This document shows positions 1 to 12,520 of a DNA stretch of 64,000 nucleotides, piece by piece (the stretch's first letter is position 1; the number at the start of each line of letters is the position of its first letter). The translations under genes and the position numbers were made by a program. This stretch comes from Ischnura elegans (taxonomy: Eukaryota > Arthropoda > Insecta > Odonata > Coenagrionidae). The notes under the pieces were generated by a model. The model made no database searches, was not told the DNA's origin, and saw nothing but the letters and a program-made list of their open reading frames with translations. The stretch spans positions 38,049,644-38,113,643 of the forward strand of contig NC_060251.1 of assembly GCF_921293095.1 (NCBI RefSeq), written 5' to 3'.

Positions 1-3000
1 TGAGAATGTCAGCCACTTGTTTCAAACCCTCGACATGTCCAATGTTCAATGTTCCATCACTGCACTTTTCCCGTACAAAATGGTATTTAACATCTATATG
101 TTTTGATCTCTTATGAAACTCTGGGTTATTTGCAAGTTTTACAGCGCTCATATTATCAACTAGTAACTTTGGTGAGTCTTTTAAACATGTCACTTCAGAA
201 AATAATCTTTTCAACCATACCAGTTCTTTAGCTGCTTTACTTGCTGCCACATACTCAGCCTCAGTGGTGGATAATACAACACTTCTTTGCTTTTGACTAA
301 ACCAAGAAATGGCACCCCCTGAGTACATACAAACCACCCCAGTCCGTGAATGTCTAGTTTTTATATCACCAGCATAGTCTGCATCACTGAATCCATGCAA
401 CACTTGCTCTGGGGAATCAACTTTATACAACAATCCATAGTCAGCTGTGCCACGAAAATACCTGAATAATCTTTTCACATTTTTCCAGTCTTTGTTTGAG
501 GGGCTCTCAAGGGATTGGGAGACAATACTCACGGCATAGGCTATATCAGGGCGTGTAGCCACCATTAGGAACATAAGGCTCCCTACAGCCTCACGATATG
601 GTATACTGGCATCCAAGGGTTGATCCTCAGTGCCATCGTCACCACCAGAGGCACCAGGTTCGGCGGGTGTCGAGACAGCATTTGCATCAGCAAACCGGAA
701 CCGCTCCAGAACCTTCTTCGTGTATGAACCTTGGCTCACAAAAATTGAACCATTGCTTAGCTGCTGAATTCCCATCCCAAGGAAAGAACTAAGAGGGCCC
801 ATAGTGATTTTAAACTCCATCTTTAGATGCTCTAAAAACTCACTCATTTCCCCTTCATCTGTTCCAGCAATCAGCCCATCATCCACATAGAGTACAATTA
901 ACAGTTTTTTGTCCATCCTATTCCTCACAAATAGGCAATGGTCAGCAGAGCTCCTCTTCATCCCCTGTTTTGCTAAAAATGCAACCAGTCTGTTATTCCA
1001 GCAGCGAGGCGCCTGTTTCAGTCCATATATGCTTCGATTTAAGCGACAAACTCGGTTTGTACCATCCTCATACCCCTGTGGTTGCTGCATGTACACTTCT
1101 TCTTTAAGTATTCCATAAAGAAAAGCTGTTTTCACATCAAATTGTTGAAGCTTCAATCTTTCCTCAGCAGCCACACTAAGAACCGATCTTACAGTCTCGA
1201 ATCTTGCCACTGGACTAAAAGTTTCTTCGTAGTCAATACCTAGGCGTTGAGTACAACCTTTCGCTACCAAACGTGCTTTGTAGCACTGGACTGCCCCATT
1301 GGCTGGATGGGTTTTCACACGAAAAACCCACCGATTGTTTATGACCTTTTTTCCATTTGGTAAATCAACTAGAGTCCACACTTCATTCTCTTTCAAGGAG
1401 TTCATCTCATCTTCCATGGCACTCTTCCACAAGTCTCCATCTTCTGAATTTATCGCTTCACTAAAAGATGATGGAGATGTTGACTCTGCTGCCATGACAT
1501 AGTCCTTCAGATATGCAGGCTGCTTTACTTGCCTTTTGGGACGCAGCTGGGGCATCTCTTCATCTTCAGATGGTTCTTCCTCTACTTCTGAGTCGTCCAC
1601 GGATTCAAGATCTCCTACCTCCTGATTATTGTGTGGTTCAGTATTATTCTCATCCACATTTCTCTTCTCAGGATGATTACTGATTCTAAACTCTGACCTA
1701 TTGGGCAAAACTTCTAGTGGTTTAAACAAAACATCTCGGCTCATTATTACTCTTTTTGAGTTTGGCAGCCAGCACCTATATCCATCCCTTTCATCGCAGT
1801 ATCCTACAAATCTGGCATATGTTGATTTCTTGTCCCACTTCCTCCGGCGTTGCTTAGGAACATGTACATAGCATTCTGCACCAAACACTTTCAAGTGCTC
1901 TACATTAACAGGACCTTTTTTCAGCCATACTTCCAGAGGGGATTTACCATATACCTTTGACGGACCCGTACGATTCAAGACAAAGCATGCTGTATTCACA
2001 GCTTCCGCCCATAGTCCTTTAGGAAGATTTTGTGCATGCAACATAGATCTTGCACTCTCCACTAAAGTTCTATTTTCACGTTCTGCCACTCCATTCTGTT
2101 CTGGAGTGTAGGGCATGGACATCCGTATCTTAATACCTTTCTTTTGAAGGATTCTTCTAACATGTGCATTGTTAAATTCAAGCCCACCATCACTCATAAA
2201 AGTATTTATCTTGTTACCTTCATTATCTGCCTCATTCAAAAATATTTCAAGGTAATGAGGAACCATATCTTTTGTCTTCAAAAAGAATACTCGGCGATAA
2301 CTGGAAAAATCATCCTTTAGCAGTAAGAAGTACCTACTTCCTCTAAACGATGAGGTCTCCATCGGCCCACAGAGATCAGCGTGGATGATCTCACCAACGG
2401 TATCAGGTCTGCAGTCTCGAGTTTTGTAACTATCACGGTGCTGCTTTCCCATCACACATCCAACGCAGAAATCTTCTTCTGCTTGAACTTCAATACCCCT
2501 ACTTTTCAGTACCTTCTTCACGTGCTGTTTACTTTGATTACAGAGCCTTTCATGCCATAATTGAAGACTAGCATCGACTGCTGTAACGTTGACTTCAGTA
2601 GAGTCCTTTGGACGTTGGACAGTCATTTTTAATTCGTACAACCCAGTCTCCGTCTTCACTCCCACAAGTTTCACTAGCCCATTTCTTTTGAAGATGCACT
2701 TTCTCGCATCCGCACTAAATTTAAATCCCTTTTCTACAGTCCTTCCTACAGAGAGTAAATTCCTTCCCAATTCTGGAACATACCAAACATCTCTAATATC
2801 ACATGAAACAAGGTTTTTGTCTATTGACGCCTTCACACTCACAGTCCCACAGCCATGCGCCTTAATTACTTCACCATTTCCAACTGTGATATTCACAGGC
2901 TTAGTAAAAGGAGTGTAGTCCATGAAGTAACTCTTATTATTAGACATATGCTGAGAGGCACCAGTGTCTGCAAGCCATGCTTCTCTAGGCACATTATTAC

Positions 3001-4220
3001 CCTCAACTAAGAAAGATAAAAAACTTGCACCCTTGCCTGAAAAATGTTTGTTCCTCTTTTTACCTTGTTCAGGGCACTTGTTTGCTAGATGACCACGCTG
3101 ATGGAATTTAAAACATTTTCTAGTCTCTTCTTTACCTTTCTTCGATTCGGCTTTCACAGCAAAAGCAGATGAGTCTATTTCCTATTCCGGAAGCCTCATC
3201 TCAATTAATCGAAGTCTCTCAATCAGAAGATTGATAGAACGATCAGGAATGGGTATACTCTCCCACACACTTTTGAATTCAAAGTATTCCCTGGGCAAAG
3301 TCGACATAATTCTGCTCATCAAGAGCAATTCAGGGAGCACAGCATCCGTCAATCGCTTCAGCTCGTCATTCAGGTCCGTGAAGTCTTTCTGGAGACGAGC
3401 AACGTACGCTGCGATGTCTTCGGAATCCTTTTTCTCCGACGAGAAAAATTTCTCCATCAACCGATCCACTCTTTGGCCCGAACTTTGCTCATATACTGAC
3501 AGCAGCTTCTTCCAAATTTCTTCAGCAGTGGCACATGTCGCAGTCAATTCAACATCAGCATCACCCATGCTACTCACGAGTATAATTTGTGCCAGAGAGT
3601 CGGCTTTTTCATACTCTCGCACAGCAAGTCTATGCGCAGTAATTTCACCTTCAGAAGCAGCCGTGGCAAGCATACCGGGATGTCTTCGTCCGTGAACTAC
3701 ATCGGCCACTTCGTGATGCTTCAAGAATAATTCTATTTGCCGTTTCCATCTACTCCAATTTTCCGCACCCTTCAGTTTTTCAATATTGGCTCGGAAATCC
3801 ATTTTATAGTCCGTTTGGAACATAGAACCGAAGAACAAATCGCCAAAACTAAAGTTGCGATTGGAGTTCACAAAAATGACGTTCTCTCACTAAAACTGAC
3901 CGCACATTTCCGGTGATCAAGCAGACTGGGTCCATAACCTGTTGAAATTATTGACTTCTAGATAGTGGTAACGTTATTTTAATATCAAACACAAATACAA
4001 TGAGAACTTCTTCTTCACACGAAACAGAATTGACTTCAACTGAGCACATGGTGTGAATCGCACAGCATGCTACAACCAACCATCGATATATCGATAGTGT
4101 CTAAGCAAACTATCGAATGTAGTTAATTTGCTTTTCAATAAAAACAACTTCACTACAAGACTTATAAAATATAATTGGTACAAGTAAAATAGAAATATAA
4201 GTAAAATAAAAAATACAACA
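1..4220 (-). mobile_element. Ty1/copia LTR retrotransposon, cut by left edge
   Basis: Reads on the minus strand in standard copia order: a 5' LTR candidate (3940-4220), a gag region with a UBN2-type domain (about 3180-3870), a CCHC zinc knuckle (about 3060-3130), an aspartic protease region (about 2950), integrase (about 1950-2560), reverse transcriptase with a YVDD-type motif (about 700-1400) and RNase H running into the window edge (about 1-420). The integrase-before-RT order and the half-tRNA primer site next to the LTR (GGTTATGGACCCAGTC, an initiator-Met tRNA internal match as in insect copia) set the family. The visible part looks nearly whole, with about one break, so the insertion is probably young. 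The 3' LTR lies outside the window, so LTR divergence cannot be read. Family assignment is firm; the outer boundary is inferred. Confidence 0.93.
3940..4220 (-). repeat. 5' LTR of the copia element (candidate)
   Basis: On the minus strand the segment begins TGTTG and ends CAACA, the usual copia-type ends, and the CAACA end is followed directly by the primer-binding site. The length of 281 bp fits copia LTRs. The outer end at 4220 is inferred from the first suitable TGTTG; the partner LTR is off the window so it cannot be confirmed here. Confidence 0.6.
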
Positions 4221-4796
4221 GTGGTGGGGACATCATGTGGAACGACTTTAATCAAAGGAGCATTTTCACGATTCAAGCAATAGTTTAGACGAAGGGGGAG
4301 GCTATTGATGTGAAGAATTGATCACAGAAATGAGAAGGAATGCGATACCAGTTTCTACGCAATTGCTGAAAGATGCCGAGATAGCGGATAAACAAGGATG
4401 AACAAAATATACGGGAATGTTATGAGTTATGTTCATACGTCATGTGGTACTCAAAAAGTGGAAAGGAGTGAAAACACTCCCACGTGATTCGTCAGGTAAA
4501 TATTTCCAATCGAAAACAAAATATTCTTATCAAAAGAAAGAAATCAATTGCAAACGGATCATTAGGCTCAATCAAAATTCAGAGCTGGCACGCACAGAAT
4601 AGCATCCAGTTAGACAAAAAAATTTTAACTACCAAAATATGGACTCGGATTTCAGAAAGCTCTTAAAAATACCAATGGTATGCGTAAAATAATGAAGAAA
4701 ATTTGTTGAAGGTTTGCGATGCCGAAATGCTATTACACATACTTCATTCATAAAGATTCATTACCCAGTTTTTAGTAATGTTTATGCTTCTAGGAT
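4221..4796. other. intergenic, no feature seen
   Basis: AT-rich sequence with no convincing coding stretch, tRNA or repeat end. It flanks the copia element and the foldback repeat. Confidence 0.5.
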
Positions 4797-4949
4797 GTTA
4801 TTTCGGGTTTCCCACCGGATGAGGTTCTCCATCTCTGCCGACGTTTCGATGGTCGTGTCGCCCATCAAGCCCTGATGACGATGGACGACACGACCATCGA
4901 AACGTCGGCAGAGATGGAGAACCTCATCCGGTGGGAAACCCGGAATTAC
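4797..4949. repeat. long palindrome / foldback repeat
   Basis: Positions 4804-4860 are the exact reverse complement of 4886-4942 (57 bp without mismatch), and pairing continues outward with a few mismatches to about 4797/4949 and inward for a few bases (CCATC/GATGG). The loop is about 15-25 nt. The arm carries the string CGAAACGTCGGC next to a CCTGATGA-type motif, a combination I recall from dispersed arthropod repeats. One arm continues to the right into AT-rich sequence that is not mirrored on the left. Best read as a foldback MITE or two head-to-head copies of a short repeat. Confidence 0.85.
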
Positions 4950-6426
4950 TTCAACAACATCATACGCCGGGAAAACCTCAGATCTTTCTTTATGCTTCTA
5001 AGAGTCAGAAAATTTATATGGCTCAAGAAATATTCACTCCCACTAAATAACGACCCTGGCTAGAAGCATTCTTCAACATGATTTTCCTACCCGGTAGCAA
5101 TTTTTAAAAAGGTGGAACTTGAAAGAGAGAAGCTCAAAAATTATAGAATCGAGAGTAGCAACCATTCAATGAGAGCAAGTAACAAAAATATCACACAAAT
5201 TCCCGGAAAAAAAATACAAAATTTTCAAATGTCATACACTTACTATGGTAAATAATATTTGGAAGGATTGACCCAATAGAGCCTAAAATAAAGTGAATTA
5301 TTTTTTATGCCGATTAAAAACGAAAAAATTATACCATCTTCCACCGTTACGTCATTACCTCAACTTATTTTTTATGTGATGCTTAGTTTTAATGGGAGAG
5401 TTAAAAAGAGAATGGAGAACTATTTTACTCCTGGACAAAAGAAATACCAAAATAAATACATGTACAGAAACATAATACAGCAGCTAAAATTGCTTACGAT
5501 CACGACCTAAGAACCAGACGTAAATGTTTCTTAAGAGTGAAACAAATACTATTATTCGTAAGATATGCCATACTTCGTTGTTGCTAACTAAACTAGATTG
5601 ATATGGCGAATGAGATTTGGCAAATGCGAAAATAAAGTTACCACGCCAGTTCGGCAATTGATTTTCACAAGTGTAATTAAAGTTCTTCCTGAAAAAAACC
5701 GTGCGGTGAAAGGGTTCCCATTCCCGATATATCTAAGTTAATTCTTCCTTAAAACTTTCGCGGGTACTCGTCATTTTAAATAAAAACTTTTGGGCTATGT
5801 CGCCGCGTCAATTTTTCGGTTGCCCCAACGTTTCCCGACCGATACTGGTAGCTTTCTTAAGGGAATCTGCCAAGTTTTTATTTTACATATCAGAGTTATT
5901 CAATCAGATGTCTGCCCATATAGCCACCGATTCCGACCATATGTGACAAATCGTCTTCACTTGATTAGAGAACTAAAACCCGAACTCTTGTTTTAATGCA
6001 TGCAACGATTTTCTAGATATTGCAATGTTGTAAACTGTTATTATACGAAAATAATATTGCATTTTTACGAAATGTACAAAAGTATACGACAGAAAAATTG
6101 CATACAACACTGTAATATAAAACGTCTTCTAATCAAACGTCATATCTCCCGAAATACGGGCGACATAAAAACATGCAAGGTCTCATTTCAGAGGTCTTGA
6201 AATAAAGACTATTTGTATTACTAAATTTAAATAATTTAATATTGTTAACAACAAAGTGATTTCATAATGTGATTTTTCACGATATAGCCACCCCCTTGAT
6301 TTTTTCATTTTATTATACGTTGTAAATACAATCCCCCAATACAAGCAAAACAATGTATAAAATATAAACAACAAATGGTAATTTCCACACTTAAATACTT
6401 AACCTCACTTAGTCCTCACTACCGAC
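4950..6426. other. intergenic, no gene seen
   Basis: Only short chance open frames of 60-70 codons without family resemblance, splice context or codon bias. No transposon ends recognised. Confidence 0.45.
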
Positions 6427-6495
6427 TACGGTTTCGACACTCTACGTCATTTTCAAGGAAAGACGTTGAAAATAGCATAATGTCGAAACCATGGT
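6427..6495. repeat. imperfect hairpin repeat
   Basis: GGTTTCGACA with following bases pairs imperfectly with TGTCGAAACC about 45 bp further on, and TCATTTTCAA pairs with TTGAAAATAG. The TGTCGAAACC tip resembles the CGAAAC tip of the palindrome at 4797-4949, so both may belong to one broad repeat type. Short and diverged. Confidence 0.55.
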
Positions 6496-8510
6496 CGAAA
6501 TTGGAATTATATATTTAAGGGTAGACATTACCATTTATCGCTAATATTTCATCATAGATGTATTTCCACCACATCGAGCCTGGAACGATTTCATACAGAG
6601 ATAAACTAAAATCTATATTCTATTTCCATGCATATTTTAGAAGTGGAGGTGTTCGATGGAAGTAGCTTTATATTATGGAAAATGGAAAAATAGGACTTAA
6701 TATTTCTCATTTCTTAAAAGGTTGCGGAAGCATCTTCTCTAAGGCCCACCAATGATCCTGTAGAACGAAAGCGACTAAAGCGACGCCAATCTCCTCTAGA
6801 GGAAAGTCCCCATAACTTACACCGTCGCTCATGAAATCTGGAGCGAAAGGGGATGTAACCTCTGTCAACAATAACTTCCTTAAGTACACCTTAAAAGCTT
6901 ACATAACAACAAATCACTAAGGAGCAACGACTTCCAAACAATCAACAAGCATCTCACGTCAGGTCGTAAAAGCTAAGCTGATCTCTAATTGGCGTGTGTA
7001 GAAAGTTTATCACATCTTATACCCGACTTGTTGTTATGGGTGGGTCGTAAGCTCTATCTTAGCAACTAAGTCAGTACGCTAGATAGAATAAATCGAAGAT
7101 AAGTGAGCTTAAAACCTACTAACTCAGTACAGCTTACACTTCAGACGAACACTCGGGATACGTGGACTAGCATTACATCACTCTTAACCGATAGTTACAT
7201 TAACATTAATAAATAGAGAAATTGCATGCTGCACCCGGAAGCCGTTAGCAAAGAGAAATTATTAAAACTATAAAGGAAACTTTTTCAAGCTTTCTACATG
7301 TTTTATAGCATTTTAAATCTCTCTTCATTGCTGAAACCAAAACGAAAACAAGTAATAATGTCTGACATCGAAAAAAACCTGATATTTACCAGAAGAATCC
7401 GACTAGAAGAACCCATCAACACTACTGCCCTTTAAATAAGTTTTGAAAATAAAAGTTAACTTCGGTCACCATAAATATGTGCAATTTAAGTAAGCATGAA
7501 TAACTGGAGTTTGGAATTATTTTCGTTATTACCGGTTCATCAAGTACATACACTTATTGCTCCAAATAATCGACCCAGACGTAATCGTTATCGTAATACA
7601 TTTTTAAGTACCTAGCGAATGAATTCCAAGGACTCAGACGATATAATATGAAATTCCACTGCCATAATATCGAATAATTTAAGTATCTCTTCCACATAAA
7701 AAACTTAAATTGGCATTGTTACGACCGAGATTTTGATCGTTTGAGCATCATCTTTACGTGAAAAAGGACACAAGTGGGGGCTAGTGCATTTTTTAAGTGA
7801 GACTAGAATAAGACTAATGTATGGGCATTTGATTTGTTACACGGAGTAACCTCGGTATTTTCAAGAATAGAAAAGTCTGATTTTTTTAATCCATCAACAC
7901 CGTAGAAACTTCATTGGCCAGTTAACGACTATTATACAAAATGAGCAAGTAACTCAGTTAATTCGAACGTAAACGTAATTGACGCACGTAACATTTACAT
8001 ACATTGATACATTGTGATGTTGATAAATACCAACGACACAAATAAAAAGTACAACGAATAAATTGTGGGATGAATAAATGTTTTAAATAGTCTATCCCCA
8101 GCAATATCTTTCGCTACTTACGTAGGAAAAACTCTCCCACGCTAAGTGTGATTCTCAGATACCTAAAAACATCAAATTCAAGTGCCGCAATAAAAAATTG
8201 TATAAATATGATTCACTATTACGTTATAAATAAGTATCTATGACTATAAGCACATGCTGGTGTTAAAGAAGATGTGCAACAGATAAATTAAATAGTGCAG
8301 TGAGTTTCCCCTGAGTCTTTCTACGCAAACATCTTTCCGGTCTTGTATGATTTTGTAAAAAATTGAACCCCAAAAGTTATTCCATGAGATATGAGTAATC
8401 ACAGCTCGTCACGCGTAAATAATGCATATTAAATTGTGTGAAAACGTATCACCATTACTTGATAAAGAAGGATGACTCGCCACACAAGTTGAAGTGGAAT
8501 GCAAAAATAA
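6496..8510. other. intergenic, no feature seen
   Basis: AT-rich sequence on both strands with no protein family, RNA gene or repeat end that I can support. Confidence 0.45.
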
Positions 8511-8511
8511 A

Positions 8512-8812
8512 AACAGAAAAATCGACTTTGACAGAAATTAAAAAGGCTCCTAGTACTTCAATGCCACTATGTTATTGAAAGCATATTTACTACCTACAAT
8601 TAAAAAAATTGTCTCTCCGAAAATAATCATCGAAGTAAAGAAAAACGACTCACTTTACGTGTTGATAAGAAATAAAAAATAAAAAACATATAAATTGACT
8701 TCGACAGAAAGTGAAGGCTCCATGCTATGGATTAATTGAAGAGGAGATTTACTCCCTAAAAAATTGTTACTCCGAAAAAGACTGTCGAAATTAATCCAAA
8801 TATTGGCGTCCA
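8512..8812. repeat. degenerate tandem duplication
   Basis: Two diverged units (about 8512-8640 and 8680-8812) share the ordered words TCGACTT(T/C)GACAGAAA, AAGGCTCC, ATATTTACT/AGATTTACT and a C-T-CCGAAAA string. Spacing is about 165 bp. The origin is unknown. Confidence 0.45.
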
Positions 8813-9480
8813 ATAAACCTTAAGCATTAGCTATTCCCTGTTTAAGGAACCAGCAATCCTGAGAAATATTGCGGAGGGAAAGGTCGCAAAAGGAGAGATT
8901 TTGCAGCGGATGGAGGAAGAGGAGCGTTCCTCATAAGAAAAGGGCTAAGGTGTGGTAAAGGTGATATAAGGGTAAGATGGGACGCGGCGATTAAACGCGA
9001 AGATTAAGAGCTGAGCAGCGGAGAGAGTTCTGAGAGGAATCAAGAGCGCGGTATTTCGCGAGGGAGGATTCGAGGAATTGATTAAGCATCCGGGGGGTTC
9101 CAACCCTCCTCAAAACAAAAAAAAATACCGCTAACACACACCCAACCTTCCTTACAAACACACACACACACACCCACACCTTCGCGTAAAGCTTTCAACC
9201 TGGCGATGAAAATCGCTTCCGGGTAACGCTGCCGCGGTCTGATCCGGAGGAAAAACACGCGCTCGAGATTACGCCTTCGCCCAAAAGACGTATTCGCAGC
9301 AGAGTTCCAGCGGAGCGTTTCGCAATTAAGAAAATTTACCTGCACCGCACCAAAGGACAAGGAAACTACCACGCTTCTCGAAGTGCGTTTGAAGAGATTG
9401 GGAATGGAACTATGAACACTCGTACCGTAGTTCACAAAACCGCTCCCTTTCTAGATCCTCGCCCTTTGAATTCAATCCTC
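8813..9480. other. locally GC-rich intergenic block with (CA)n
   Basis: Base composition is clearly richer in G and C than the neighbours, with purine-rich tracts on + around 8870-9070 and a (CA)n microsatellite at about 9158-9174. Open frames here are arginine- or cysteine-rich, driven by base composition and the CA repeat, and match no family known to me. It could be a promoter-proximal or exon-1 region of an unseen gene, but nothing else supports that. Confidence 0.35.
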
Positions 9481-11436
9481 TACGGTTATTTTGATCCTCC
9501 CCGAACCTTGAAGAGCAAATCTACCAGAGAGACCTGTTTTTTTCCCCCCGAAATAGGGAACTAGTATACCAAATGAAACTACTACTCTACGGTACAAATC
9601 CTATGTTAAACCTTTTAACCCATCGTTCAGTAATCCGATATCAAAGTAATGCCATAGGGTACTTCTTAATTGCAAAGGGCAAATTTGAATATTATATTAA
9701 TTCATAAAAAACCACAACTTCTTGTACTCCTCATTTCATTCAGATTAGGTTAAATACTTCTTCCTATCACAATCCCTTATTTTAATATTTCCCTCAATTC
9801 ATAAGACTTAATTTTGATTCCATAACACAAATCGCTCAGTAACTCAAACTTTGCTAACTACTTTTTAGACTTACTTGGCTAATAAGCCACCGATAGTAAA
9901 AATACTTTCTTTCCTTCCATTTTGAGCATCAATTTAGCATCTACATCTGCTCTAGTATGATTTTATTTGAAAAGTGATCTTCCCAAAATTTTTCCTATAC
10001 ATTTTTATGGGATAAAAACATTATTTTCAAATAGACGTTTTAAAACGTCGAATAAAAAACGTTTATTCCACATTTTTCGCTTATTGAATTTTATTTTTAC
10101 CTTGAAAGGCGTTTTATCTAATTAATTTATATTTATATTAGTTATGTGCAGTAAAATAATATTTTTTACTACATACAAATAGATTTTTAAAGAAATAATC
10201 GAACTGTATAATAACGTAAATATATTCAATCAGGATTATGACATCTGTAGAATCCTAAGTCAACTATCATTGCCAGTGCCCACGCACAATCAATGAAAAA
10301 CATAAGACCAACGATACTTGATAAATTGCATGGAAAGTATGTAATCATGAGAAATTCATGAGTCTCGTCAGTAACGTATATGTTATTTGTGTGTATGAAC
10401 CACCGTGAATGGAAATGTGCGTTTTTCTCTTACAAGTGGTGCAATGAACCGTTATTTATCTGTGCCCGGCTTTCATAATTTGAAATTATCTCATGCTCCA
10501 GTTTTAAATAAAAAAATCGTTAAGGTATATAATGATCTCCTGTATTTACTGGCCAAGTTATTAGATATATTTCTCATGCAGAAATGCCTGAAATTGGAAA
10601 TGAAATAACTACGTAGTAATTTACATGGTATTTTCTTATTTATTAATTTTAGTTGCGTGAGCTCCACTTCACAGCGAGTAACATCAGAGAAAAATCTGTG
10701 GCCTTGCGGGAGAAAATGGGGAAGATGATTCGTGTTGAATTAAAGGTGCCCAGATTGGAGAAAGGTGCCATTTCTTCGTAGTTAACATACTATCATCTAG
10801 AAGACAGAATGGCATAGTGGTTGAAGTGATATATTGGACTATGGTGGATTTGTTTTTTGTAAGTGGATGATGTGACAATGGACATTCGTCGGAGAAACTA
10901 TTGAAGAAAGTTAATATGTCTTCTGCAACTGCTCTTTTAAATAATTTTTGTTCAAAAGAGAATACCAGTATTTGTTTCACCAAATTAGTTCATGATAATA
11001 AGAGAAAATCGCAGGTATTATTGTGATTGACTAATTAAAATATAAAATGTTTGTATTTTATTTGTGTTTTTTCTTTCCTGCCACCAAAATTCCTTGTGGA
11101 CTTCATGCATGTTAAGTAAGATCTGAGGTGTGATTTGAGAGGTGTCGTGTTCTTTATACAAATGTTTATGCTGATGATTTGGCAGGACTTTCAGATTTTT
11201 TATTAGATTGATTCATGTACTGAAGTGACATTGAAACCTATTTGCTCATCCCAAATAATATTTCAAATACTTAAGCGCCTGGGACGGGTACATTTTATTA
11301 TCCGAGACTGAACTATACGTAAATTTTGGCTTGCATTTTGATGCATTCGAGCGTAATAATAGCAGATGTGTCAAAGATCTCATATTTCACAAATAATTAT
11401 CATTGAAAATCCTATTTCTTCAGGCTCTAGGGTAAG
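9481..11436. other. intergenic, no feature seen
   Basis: AT-rich DNA with no supported gene. Small open frames lack any recognisable motif. Confidence 0.4.
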
Positions 11437-11950
11437 ATTTTCATAGCCCATGGGCATGTCTAATTCAGTGTCAAAATAAAAAAGAATTTACTCTTAATTA
11501 ATAGATCCATTTGGGACCTTTTGTAAACACCTTTTATGTACTCTGCCAGAAAGAAATTATTTACCCAAGGAAAGTATATAGAATGCAACCAGGTTTAATC
11601 AAATACTCGACATCACCACTTAATGGAATTGTATTTCGAGACGCTTTTGTGTTGAAGAATAAAGTCTCTTTGGATGCAAAGAGCCTTTTCTGGAAAGTTA
11701 TTTCAGATTTTAATCTTGTTATACAGTATTAGAACGTAGGTTTCCGCGGCGATGGTTTGATCTCTGCATTTCTTCAGGGTTTTCTTTCGCGTCAGCTTGT
11801 TTTCAGACAACAGTTTTGCTGGCTTTCCCATGGGCATATCTAATTCAGTGTCAAAATACAGAATAATTTACTCTTAATTAACAGATTAATTTGGAACCTT
11901 GTGTGAACACCTTTTACTCTGCCAGAAAGAAATTAGGGTTTTCTTCCGCG
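11437..11950. repeat. direct duplication, about 380 bp period
   Basis: A block of about 120 bp at 11445-11565 recurs at 11830-11945: both carry CCCATGGGCAT(G/A)TCTAATTC, a TTACTCTTAATTAA(T/C)AGAT string, GGA/ACCTT and CTCTGCCAGAAAGAAATTA. The copies differ by point changes and a small deletion, so this is an old local duplication. The intervening and following sequence holds the inverted repeat listed next. Confidence 0.7.
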
Positions 11951-12012
11951 GGCTGGCAGGATAGCCAGCGAAACTGTTGTCTACAAACAAGCTGACGCGG
12001 AAGAAAATCTTG
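11752..12012. repeat. inverted repeat pair with CGCGTCAGCTTGTTT core
   Basis: CGCGTCAGCTTGTTTTCAGA and following bases at about 11790-11828 are mirrored as the reverse complement at about 11961-11999, both ending in a GCTGGCT-type string. The right copy is itself flanked by GGTTTTCTTCCGCG and CGCGGAAGAAAATC, so it forms its own hairpin. Structure fits a small foldback MITE next to a partial copy. Confidence 0.6.
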
Positions 12013-12339
12013 TTATGTAGTACTTCTAGTTCACAACGACAATTTATGAATCAGTTATAAATAGTTATTTTTTCCTGGAGAATAGCGAGGTTATATGATA
12101 CGTGGATTAGACGCAATATTAACGAATAACTTCAGATTGAAAAATTTATGGGTGTCAGTATTTTCTCGGAACCCGCTGACTATTTTCTTATTGACGGAGT
12201 AAATTAGTTATCAATTATCTATTCATTACGGCGGCTAAACCACCGTCGCAGACAGTACCACGACTACTTCAGTTCTGCCATGCTTTGGCGGTAGCACTAC
12301 AGTGAGTGACGTCACACGCCTGTGAACGGGCCTTCTCTC

Positions 12340-12520
12340 TAGGTGGCTGTGTTCGAACCCGGATCCCTCGATTTCCGGCCGAATGCTTTAGCCAGTTAAG
12401 CTACCGAGGCGTCATTCTCCCCTGTGGAATTATTAATGATTTTTCCTCCGTGGATTTTCACACAATTTGTGCATTGCGGGTGACTCCGTAAAAGTTATCA
12501 CCGCGGCTAATCCCAGTATA
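12340..12520 (-). repeat. tRNA-derived SINE copy
   Basis: On the minus strand it starts near TATACTGGGATTAGCCGCGG and carries a tRNA-like core: an A-box-like GGTAGCTTAACTGGCT and a B-box GGGTTCGAAC. The head GCCGCGGTGATAACTTTTAC and the core are shared with the copies at 51117-51320 and 51441-51667. It is a repeat rather than a functional tRNA because the tRNA fold is incomplete and the same head is present at each copy. Confidence 0.75.

Noticed and set aside
9082-9435. 117-codon minus-strand open frame
   Set aside because: Composition-driven, rich in Arg, Phe and Ser, ending in a CA-repeat-derived Cys/Val run; no homology pattern or splice context.
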